22,500 nucleotides of DNA, from positions 984,453 to 1,006,952 of the forward strand of contig MU646307.1 of NCBI GenBank assembly GCA_026770585.1, given 5' to 3'. Positions 19,301 through 22,500 of this stretch are shown piece by piece (the stretch's first letter is position 1; the number at the start of each line of letters is the position of its first letter). The stretch is from Baffinella frigidus. Taxonomy: Eukaryota > Cryptophyceae > Cryptomonadales > Baffinellaceae. Under the pieces are notes generated by a model that was not told the DNA's origin, made no database searches, and saw nothing but the letters and a program-made list of their open reading frames with translations. The position numbers were made by a program, and so were the translations under genes.

Positions 19301-21254
19301 CGACAGAGACGGCAGTCCCAGGCGTGAGGTCATCAAACGACCTAGGACCCTACGGTAGGCGACCCGTAGGGGCATAGGGGGGTTCCTGCGGATAAAACTC
19401 GGGCTCCCATCGCCCGAAAATCCCTCCGTAGCCCGCTGTGTGAGTACCCGCTCCGCAGCGGGTGAATAGTCCTTGTTTGCTTGCTTGCTTGTTACTGACA
19501 TTCTCACTTAGCTGCTCGCTGGATGTTTTGTGTGCGGTTGTACAAAAAGGGGTTGCCTACGGTAGGCAACCCCTAGGGACATAGGGGGGTTCCTACGGAT
19601 AAGGTAACGGAAACTACCGAAAATCTCTTCGTGGCCCGCTGTGTGGTTGTCAGGGGGCGGACCTTCTCGAGTTTCTTGAAAAGCACCTCCCCGACGGACA
19701 CGGCGGTCCCAGGCGAGAGGTTGTCGATCGACCCAGGACCCTACGGTAGGCAACCCGTAGGGGCATAGGGGGGTTCCTACGGATAAAACTCGGGCTCTCA
19801 TCGCCCGAAAATCCCTCCGTAGCCCGCTGTGTGGTTGTGAGGGGGCAGACCTTCTCGAGTTTCTTGAAAAGCACCTCCCCGACGGACACGGCGGTCCCGG
19901 GCGTGAGGTTGTCGAACGCGGCGGAAAGCTTCGGGATGGTAGTCATCGGCGTGCCCAGCTTCTTGAACATCTCTGCCGCCCGGAATTGGAGCCGTTATTT
20001 CTCAAGGAAAAGCTCCAATTCCCGCGCAATTTCTCAAAGAAAAGCTCCAATCCCCCAAGGAAAAGCTCCGATTCCCTATGGGCGCCAAGTGTTTATGTTG
20101 AAGAGATTCAATCTGTGAGGTTATCAAACGTGGCAGACAGCTCAGGGATTGTGGACATCGGCGTCCCCAGCTTCTTGAACATCTCTGCACACGCGCCACC
20201 CATGTTCATCGGCTAACGTCCTGAAAACCGGGTAGTTAAGCCTACGGTATTGCCTACGGTATGCCGTAGGAGCCTAGGGGGGTCCTACGAAACCTTAGGT
20301 CCTAGGCTTCGGGATCGTGGCCATCGGCGTGCCCAGCTTCTTGAACATCTCTGCCGCCCGTATGGAATTGGAGCCGTTATGGAATTGGAGCCGTTATGGA
20401 ATTGGAGCCGTTATGGAATTGGAGCCGTTAGCGTAATTTCTCAAGGTAAAGCTCCGATTCCCTATGGGTGCGGGCATTCAAATCAAAGAGATGAGATCTG
20501 TGAGGCAAACGCGCCACAAGTGTTCACTGAATGACGACGCTTTGTCGTCTTGCCCTGGGCGGTTTACCCGTGTGGTACGGGCGCATACCCGTCGGCACGG
20601 GCGTTTTGTGTCTAACACTCGCCCAGGTGTGTCTAACACTCACCCGGGTGTGTCTAACACTCGCCCGGGTGTGTCTAACACTCGCCCGGATGTGTGGCAG
20701 TTACACACCAGAGAACCCCGAAATCGTGGGGCGGCGTAGTCCCGAACTGCACGCCCACACGAGGCTATCCATGCAAACAGAATAAAAAGACATTTTAACA
20801 TTCGTGGGGAAATGATCACGTTTCCGTACGGATGTCCGTACGGAAACGTGATCAAATGCCGACTTTTGGCGTGTTTCCTGGGCAAAAATTCAATAATTAA
20901 CTTATGAATCTGTTCGCATGGATAGCCTCGTGTGGGCACATCGTCAAATCGACGATTTGCAGCTGCATGCGAATCGTCGACTTGACGATTGCCAACGGGT
21001 ATACGTGTGCATGCAGTTGCACAGCAAGACAGGGGGCATGTACATCCTGGCGCACTTCCTCGCCCCCTACATCCCGCGCGCGTCCGCTGGTCCATCCCTA
21101 GGATTTTGAATAACCACTACGCGATAAGACCTATGACCCTACGGTAGGCAACCCATAGGGAGGCGGGGGACGGACCGGCGGACGCGCGCGGGATGTAGGG
21201 GGCGAGGAAGTGCGCCAGGATGTACATGGCCTCCAGCACGCTCCGGCACGTGAC
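12184..21254 (-). CDS. Methionyl-tRNA synthetase, C-terminal part with EMAPII-type tRNA-binding domain
   Basis: Eight exons, read leftward: 21254-21176, 19972-19851, 18281-18180, 17431-17372, 16659-16597, 15305-15189, 13587-13525 and 12288-12184. They total 711 nt, 236 codons plus TAG, with a phase-1 first junction and phase 0 at all others. Residues 1-67 are the end of the class I MetRS anticodon-binding domain (LEAMYILAHFLAPYIP, EMFKKLGTP, LTPGTAVSVGEVLFKKLEK). Residues about 68-175 are a tRNA-binding OB fold (DMRVAKILEVAEHPEQDTLF, VDVGDAGKKQVCAGL, SIVILLNLKPAEFK, SDGMMLV). The remainder is the EMAPII C-terminal subdomain, ending KPNSNVR. MetRS charges tRNA-Met with methionine using ATP; the appended domain raises general tRNA affinity or docks in a multi-synthetase complex. 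The catalytic half, with its signature motifs, lies upstream beyond 22500. TyrRS or a free p43 is unlikely because the anticodon domain is MetRS-like. Most introns carry partial copies of neighbouring exons. Confidence 0.87.
12504..12621. mobile_element. MITE family C, copy 8
   Basis: Ends CAGGGGTACCTCTCTCAT and GATGAGCGAGTTACCTTTG, with TA on both sides. Confidence 0.8.
12631..12790. repeat. Large inverted repeat, ATTTTAGAATCCGTTTTCTG arms
   Basis: The left arm CTTATCTCAGAAAAGGG continues into ATTTTAGAATCCGTTTTCTG and is mirrored by CAGAAAACGGATTTTAGAAT-type sequence. Inner arms carry AATTCCC / GGGAATT and GTCAACTTATT / AATAAGTTGAC. The arms also contain their own short palindromes, so the structure is nested. 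Confidence 0.75.
12803..12955. repeat. Inverted repeat flanked by an 11-bp direct repeat
   Basis: Arms AACTCATCTCGAAAGATAAC and GTTATCTTCCGAGATGAGAA, with AACTGAATCAGTTCC / GGAACTGATTCAGTT. GTGGCGTTGGA occurs just before (about 12795) and just after (about 12960). Confidence 0.7.
13079..13140 (+). pseudogene. Displaced 3' echo of membrane-protein exon 4
   Basis: GGCACAATGCGT, then GTGCGGCGCTGACGCTG and GTTGTTTGGCAATAA, match the end of exon 4 and its intron start at 8754-8805. It lies 4.3 kb away, inside the synthetase gene, in the opposite sense to that gene. Confidence 0.75.
13159..13350. mobile_element. MITE with CACGAGAATGCT ends, copy 1
   Basis: Ends CCACACGAGAATGCTAGAGG and CCTCTAGCATTCTCGAGTGG. 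The same family is at 15860-16051 in reverse. The interiors share GTACCAGGAT / ATCCTGGTAC and TTGTGTAGTA. Confidence 0.8.
13368..13498. mobile_element. MITE family B, internally duplicated copy
   Basis: Ends ATCCCTTAA and TTAAGGGAT. The segment CCTAGGGTCCTACCGTAGGG through GGGCACT is present twice in tandem (about 13402 and 13450). Confidence 0.8.
13525..13587 (-). CDS. MetRS exon G (EMAPII C-terminal subdomain)
   Basis: Acceptor GTCTGGTGCAG, then 21 codons: GATTQVAENMDLKLFQKLEL and K, then donor GTCCATCC. Phase 0 at both ends. The position and the K-x-F-x-K-L pattern fit the helix preceding the last strands of the EMAPII subdomain. A short 5' echo is at about 13879-13857, and a scrap of the 3' end with its donor is near 13350-13358. 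Confidence 0.75.
13595..13985. repeat. Minisatellite, AAGTCAACATCCG units
   Basis: A unit of 13-15 bp (AAAGTCAACATCCG and variants) recurs more than ten times in 13595-13770 and again in 13895-13975. A 5' echo of exon G and unique sequence lie between. Open frames here come from the repeat. Confidence 0.85.
14029..14100. repeat. Two adjacent palindromes
   Basis: GAGGACCGAATCC meets GGATTCGGTCCTC with TA between. Then ATTCCCCGAGGC is mirrored by GCCTCGGGGAAT around a GGGCCCC-like centre. Confidence 0.8.
14101..14869. other. MetRS intron F-G, mostly unrecognised sequence
   Basis: There is a decayed element with TGCTATTTTAGGCATCAAA (14273-14305; the same motif is at 17611 and, reversed, near 21890), a palindrome with GCGGGCGGAATTCCGCCCGC at 14532-14552, and GC-rich unique sequence. 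No exon recognised. Confidence 0.5.
14870..15030. mobile_element. MITE family D, long form copy 2
   Basis: Left end CCGCACAGCGGACTTCGAAG, right end CTTCGTAGCCCGCTGTGTGG. It matches the copy at 11095 along its length. Solo left ends (CACACAGCAGACTT) recur at about 15515 and 15778. Confidence 0.85.
15189..15305 (-). CDS. MetRS exon F (end of OB fold, start of C-terminal subdomain)
   Basis: Acceptor CCCGAAACCAG, then 39 codons: GVKSDGMMLVGDQQKPSK, GLLCAGDGS and VAPGTKVECE, then donor GTACGATC. S-x-G-M-x-L followed by P-G-T-K-V is the family pattern. Four 5' echoes lie upstream (starts at 15368, 15475, 15622, 15738), all with an intact CAG acceptor. Confidence 0.88.
15348..15750 (-). pseudogene. 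Four 5'-end echoes of MetRS exon F
   Basis: Read leftward they start at 15738, 15622, 15475 and 15368. Each has a pyrimidine-rich stretch, CAG, then GGGGTGAAGAGC. They run on for 15-30 nt: GVKSGGMMPV, GVKSNED, GVKSDRMMLV and GVKS. The full exon is the last in the series. Confidence 0.85.
15860..16051. mobile_element. MITE with CACGAGAATGCT ends, copy 2
   Basis: Ends CCACTCGAGAATGCTGGAGG and CCTCTGGCATTCTCGTGTGG. It is reversed relative to the copy at 13159. Confidence 0.8.
16166..16453 (-). pseudogene. Two 3'-end echoes of MetRS exon E
   Basis: 16453-16400 reads LIGKSIVILLNLKPAEFK and 16204-16166 reads IVILLNLKPAEFK. Both are followed by GT at the donor position. All differences from exon E inside these codons are synonymous (three and two). 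A CT microsatellite lies between. Confidence 0.85.
16286..16362. repeat. CT microsatellite
   Basis: A (CT)n tract with a few CG interruptions. The + strand Ser/Leu ORF across it is an artefact. Confidence 0.95.
16456..16575. mobile_element. MITE family H, copy 2
   Basis: The body CCCCTAGACTTAGCGGTAACG through GGGTAAGTTGACTTTTGATG matches the copy at 8209. The right end CCGTGTGG is present; the left end is replaced by exon E echo sequence. Confidence 0.75.
16597..16659 (-). CDS. MetRS exon E (tRNA-binding domain)
   Basis: Acceptor CCCGAAACAG, then 21 codons: VAELIGKSIVILLNLKPAEF and K, then donor GTGCCG. I-V-x-L-L-N-L-K-P-A is the conserved core of the EMAPII tRNA-binding domain. 3' echoes lie at 16453-16400 and 16204-16166. 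Short 5' echoes containing CAGAGCTGATCGG lie at 16760-16980. Confidence 0.88.
16760..16980 (-). pseudogene. Several short 5'-end echoes of MetRS exon E
   Basis: GATCAGCTCTGCCAC, the complement of the VAELI start, and shorter GATTCCCGATCAGCT forms occur about six times. Some retain the CTGTTTCGGG acceptor region of the real exon. Confidence 0.7.
16855..17345. repeat. GGGTTTGGGG / GGGTGTGGGG / GGGTTCGGGG array
   Basis: Degenerate 7-bp units change by zone: GGGTTTG (to about 17030), GGGTGTG (17030-17085), TGGTGTT (17085-17140), then GGGTTCG (17168-17330). G runs of 3-4 are so regular that quadruplexes are possible on the + strand; the intron RNA would be C-rich. A MetRS exon D echo is embedded at 17270-17290. 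Confidence 0.85.
17270..17290 (-). pseudogene. 3'-end echo of MetRS exon D
   Basis: It encodes GLRGKYE and continues into the same donor GTTGCTCC. Five of the seven codons differ from exon D, all at the third base and all synonymous. Confidence 0.8.
17372..17431 (-). CDS. MetRS exon D (tRNA-binding domain)
   Basis: Acceptor GATGGTGGCAG, then exactly 20 codons starting VDVGDAGKKQVCAGL and ending RGKYE, then donor GTTGCTCC. D-V-G followed by V-x-A-G-L matches the family's second strand region. A 3' echo of seven codons is at 17290-17270. Confidence 0.87.
17537..17739. mobile_element. Inverted-repeat element with GTCGAAATG ends
   Basis: Left GTCGAAATGAGCTTCGCGCG and TCGAGGTCAGGTCAG are mirrored on the right by CTGACCTGACCTCGA and CGCGGAGCCCATTTCGAC. 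The centre has TGCTATTTTAGGCAT. Confidence 0.8.
17884..18023. mobile_element. MITE family G, reverse copy
   Basis: It starts CCACGTCGCAGCGAGCG and ends GGTGGCTGCTAAGTGG. The hairpin CGCCTTGAATTCAAGGTGAA and the GTTTAGATGG motif match 4565-4703. Confidence 0.8.
18180..18281 (-). CDS. MetRS exon C (start of the tRNA-binding OB fold)
   Basis: Acceptor GTGTTGGCAG, then 34 codons including EVVVVAEVF, CDMRVAKILEVAEHPEQ and DTLFIIQ, then donor GTTCCT. D-x-R-V-x-K-I followed by E-x-H-P is the hallmark start of this fold. Five 5' echoes lie upstream. No intervening linker exon is needed after exon B. Confidence 0.87.
18311..19117 (-). pseudogene. Five 5'-end echoes of MetRS exon C
   Basis: Starts at 19117, 18963, 18870, 18777 and 18339, each after CAG. 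They read EVVAVAEVLP, EVVVVAE, EVVIVAEVLPRG, EVVVVAEVFPCDMRVAKI and EVVVVAEV before breaking off. The copy at 18963 has an internal tandem duplication. Preceding intron bases (ATGATTTCGT, AGAACATAAT) are also shared among some copies. Confidence 0.85.
18491..18593. mobile_element. MITE family D, short form
   Basis: GACCCTACGGTAGGCAACCC through GTAGCCCGCTGTGTG-type right end (here CCGCAGCCCGCTGTGTG). The left half of the long form is missing; an exon B scrap abuts it. Confidence 0.8.
19272..19337 (-). pseudogene. 3'-end echo of MetRS exon B, diverged
   Basis: 22 codons, FDDLTPGTAVSVGEVL then SKKLEK. By hand count seven synonymous and two replacement differences from exon B. The donor GT is lost to a G-run. 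A short family D element abuts the other side. Confidence 0.8.
19342..19443. mobile_element. MITE family D, short form
   Basis: GGACCCTACGGTAGGCGACC to GTAGCCCGCTGTGTG. It joins the exon B echo at the same point as the copies at 18491 and 19732. Confidence 0.8.
19549..19646. mobile_element. MITE family D, short form
   Basis: GGGGTTGCCTACGGTAGGCA through GTGGCCCGCTGTGTGG. It lacks the CGGGCTC..GCCCG inner stem of its neighbours. Confidence 0.75.
19663..19728 (-). pseudogene. 3'-end echo of MetRS exon B, recent
   Basis: 22 codons, IDNLSPGTAVSVGEVL then FKKLEK, followed by donor GTCCGC. Three differences from exon B. Confidence 0.85.
19732..19834. mobile_element. MITE family D, short form
   Basis: It runs from the exon B echo to within 17 bp of the true exon B donor. 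It is nearly identical to 18491-18593. Confidence 0.8.
19851..19972 (-). CDS. MetRS exon B (end of the anticodon-binding domain)
   Basis: Acceptor GGGCGGCAG, then 2 + 120 nt: EMFKKLGTPMTTIPKLSAAF, DNLTPGTAVSVGEVLFKKLE and K, then donor GTCTGC. Upstream 5' echoes are at about 20350-20306 and 20184-20114. Downstream 3' echoes are at 19728-19663 and 19337-19272, with a scrap near 18495. Confidence 0.87.
19980..20450. repeat. GGAATTGGAGCCGTTAT repeats and related hairpins
   Basis: A 17-bp unit TATGGAATTGGAGCCGT is repeated four times at about 20353-20430. The related GGAATTGGAGCC / AAAGCTCCAATTCC sequences at 19980-20085 form stems. Two 5' echoes of exon B lie between. Confidence 0.75.
20114..20350 (-). 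pseudogene. Two 5'-end echoes of MetRS exon B
   Basis: From 20350: EMFKKLGTPMATIPK. From 20184: EMFKKLGTPMSTIPELSATF then DNL. Both keep the acceptor CAG and the same codon phase. The second shows about eight synonymous and three replacement changes. Confidence 0.85.
20600..20700. repeat. Minisatellite, GTGTCTAACACTCGCCCGG units
   Basis: About four tandem units of 20 bp. Each contains the near-palindrome GTGT..ACAC. Confidence 0.9.
20747..20941. mobile_element. Inverted-repeat element with central perfect palindrome
   Basis: Outer arms (20748-20783 and 20906-20940) share GCATGGATAGCCTCGTGTGG in opposite orientation. At 20813-20854 TGATCACGTTTCCGTACGGA meets its exact complement across two bases. 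Confidence 0.75.
21036..21099 (+). pseudogene. Inverted copy of MetRS exon A
   Basis: The + strand reads GMYILAHFLAPYIPRASAGPS, nearly identical to exon A and its donor region on the opposite strand at 21169-21232. The two are separated by about 70 bp of a family D fragment (21100-21161). Confidence 0.85.
21176..21254 (-). CDS. MetRS exon A (anticodon-binding domain helix)
   Basis: Acceptor ACACCCTAG, then VTCRSVLEAMYILAHFLAP and YIPRASA plus one base, then donor GTCCGT. The split codon G|AG joins to exon B as Glu, giving RASAEMFKKL. Two 5' echoes lie upstream (about 21442-21405 and 21543-21505), each with an AG acceptor. An inverted copy lies at 21036-21099. Confidence 0.85.
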
Positions 21255-21278
21255 CTAGGGTGTAGGGCTTAGGGCTTA

Positions 21279-21396
21279 CAGGGGTACCTCGCTCATAAGA
21301 AACCGCCCCCCCCTAGGAGCCTACCGTAGGCGTATGCCCAGGGCCCTATGGTGGTCCTAGGCGGATGGGCGGTTTCTTATGAGCGAGGTACCCCTG
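21279..21396. mobile_element. MITE family C, copy 9
   Basis: Ends CAGGGGTACCTCGCTCATAA and TTATGAGCGAGGTACCCCTG, with TA on both sides. On the - strand it cuts off an exon A echo right after ILYAL. Confidence 0.85.
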
Positions 21397-21404
21397 TAGG
21401 GCGT

Positions 21405-21543
21405 ACAGGATGTTCATGGCCTCCAGCACGCTCCGACACGGCACCTGGCAAATGGAGTACTTATTGAGGGTTGAGGGGTTAGGGTTGACAGCCTGGCATA
21501 TCATGCCATTGTTCATCCCCCGCACGCTCCGGCACGTCACCTA
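21405..21543 (-). pseudogene. Two 5'-end echoes of MetRS exon A
   Basis: From 21434: acceptor CAG, then VPCRSVLEAMNILYA. From 21540: acceptor TAG, then VTCRSVRGMNN. The full exon A is the third of the series. Confidence 0.75.
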
Positions 21544-22034
21544 GCGTTTTCATCCGGGAACATGTTTAATTGAAAAGAACATGCACGATCAAACCGGATT
21601 CTGCCCTAATTAATTTGCTTAGAGCCCTAATCAATCTTCTCCCAACTCCTCTGAACACATAGGGATCCATTTTCTTTTAAATTAAACATGCCCCCAGATT
21701 AGTTTAGGACTTAGGGCTTAGGTCTTAGGGTTGAGGGTTTAGCGCCTAGCGTATCGTGCAATGGTTCAAACTGACACAAATTAGCCTTGCAAAGTGGTGC
21801 AAACATGTCAGGCTCCGAACACGCAAACCAAGCAATCTCATCTCGGAACAGACCAGAATCTGTCCACATAAGAAGGCGTAAGATAGCATCATTTGATGCC
21901 TAAGATAGCATATACACCCTTAGCTTCCGCGTGGGGAGCCTAAGATAGCGGGACAGATTATGTCTTGTTCCGAAATTAAATCATGCGATGGCACGGCACG
22001 ACCAGGTTGTAGCCGTTGCCAGAGAGAGGGAGAG

Positions 22035-22107
<73 letters not shown>

Positions 22108-22160
22108 AAAGAGAGAGAGAGAGTAAAAGACACTCTTTAGACCCCTCAGGATGACTAGCT
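21544..22160. other. MetRS intron upstream of exon A
   Basis: It contains an inverted pair around AACATGTTTAATT / AAATTAAACATG (21558-21690), TTAGGGCTTAGGTCTTAGGG-type telomere-like scraps, an inverted-repeat element with TCGGAACAGACCAGAATCTG ends (21842-21975) and a GA microsatellite (22022-22125). No exon seen. Confidence 0.6.
22022..22125. repeat. GA microsatellite
   Basis: (GA)n with few interruptions. Confidence 0.95.
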
Positions 22161-22298
22161 CCACACGGTGGACAACGAACCTTTCATCAAAAGTCAACTT
22201 ACCCTGTGGGTAACTAATTTGAAGGATTTTCTACTGCAAATTTGGTCACGTTGCCGCTAAATCTAGGGGTCTCGAAACCCTCGAAGCCCACCGAGTGG
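22161..22298. mobile_element. MITE family H, reverse copy
   Basis: Ends CCACACGGTGGACAACG and AGCCCACCGAGTGG. It contains CTTACCCTGTGGG and CGCTAAATCTAGGGGTC, the reverse of the body at 8209. Confidence 0.8.
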
Positions 22299-22339
22299 CT
22301 GCCTGAGTGCTTCTGGTCTCCTCAAAAAGAAGAGACCGG

Positions 22340-22392
22340 AAGTTGATTCACCAGGTGTCTGGTACAAATCCGTCAACTTGTGGAGTGAAAAC
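22340..22392 (+). pseudogene. Distant echo of membrane-protein exon 4
   Basis: The + strand reads KVDSPGVWYKSVNLWS, against KVDSLGVWYKTVNFGA in exon 4. No splice site is retained. It is about 14 kb from exon 4, inside or upstream of the synthetase gene. Confidence 0.65.
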
Positions 22393-22426
22393 GATTAGTC
22401 AGCCCGACGCAGGCAGAGCAACCATT

Positions 22427-22500
22427 TAGCAGCTCCCGGGGGCTTCACGGATACAGTCCATCTAAACGATTTGTACTAGAATCTTATCCATTGCCCTGGA
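22427..22500. mobile_element. MITE family G, cut by the window end
   Basis: It starts CCATTTAGCAGCTCCCG and continues GGATACAGTCCATCTAAACG through TTATCCATTGCCC, as at 4565. Confidence 0.8.

Noticed and set aside
12184-21254. Synthetase as tyrosyl-tRNA synthetase or free p43/EMAPII
   Set aside because: The exons before the tRNA-binding domain (LEAMYILAHFLAPYIP, EMFKKLGTP) are typical of the MetRS anticodon-binding domain.
1-22500. tRNA, rRNA, snRNA genes, or a transposase or reverse transcriptase gene
   Set aside because: I looked for these and saw no convincing cloverleaf, conserved RNA block, DDE/DDD motif region or polymerase motif. The many hairpins here are explained by MITE ends.

Overview
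The window is nuclear DNA of an intron-rich eukaryote, most likely a unicellular alga or other protist. The reasons are short GC-rich exons with GT..AG splice sites, one very wide gene whose exons are islands in introns of about 0.7-1.6 kb, TTTAGGG/GGGTTT-like tracts, CT/GA microsatellites, and dozens of small non-coding inverted-repeat elements (MITEs). I cannot name the group. I see no bacterial gene, rRNA, tRNA or transposase. All assignments come from reading the sequence; no search was run.

Layout. Bases 1-1463 are MITE copies plus possible intron of a leftward gene whose first exon is at 1464-1541 (-). A divergent promoter region lies at 1542-1854. A rightward gene starts at ATG 1855 and, in my phase-consistent six-exon model, ends at 9938; it encodes a small multi-spanning membrane protein of unknown family. 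Bases 2200-7150 are almost entirely MITEs and minisatellites. From the right, a convergent gene on the - strand enters the window. Its eight exons between 21254 and 12184 splice with perfect phase into 236 residues: the end of the anticodon-binding domain of methionyl-tRNA synthetase, an EMAPII/Arc1p-type tRNA-binding OB fold, and the EMAPII C-terminal subdomain with the stop codon. The catalytic half lies beyond 22500.

The striking feature is a system of 'exon echoes'. Nearly every exon is flanked by extra partial copies of itself. In the clear synthetase cases, copies of the exon's 5' end, with the acceptor, lie upstream in the preceding intron, and copies of its 3' end, usually with the donor, lie downstream in the following intron. 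Many differ from the real exon mainly at synonymous third positions, so they seem to descend from sequence once under protein-level selection. Breakpoints often coincide with MITEs. At least two MITE families are flanked by TA, and for one an empty target site sits about 200 bp from an occupied one. Several families with unrelated ends share internal motifs around CCTACGGTAGG and TCCTAGG.
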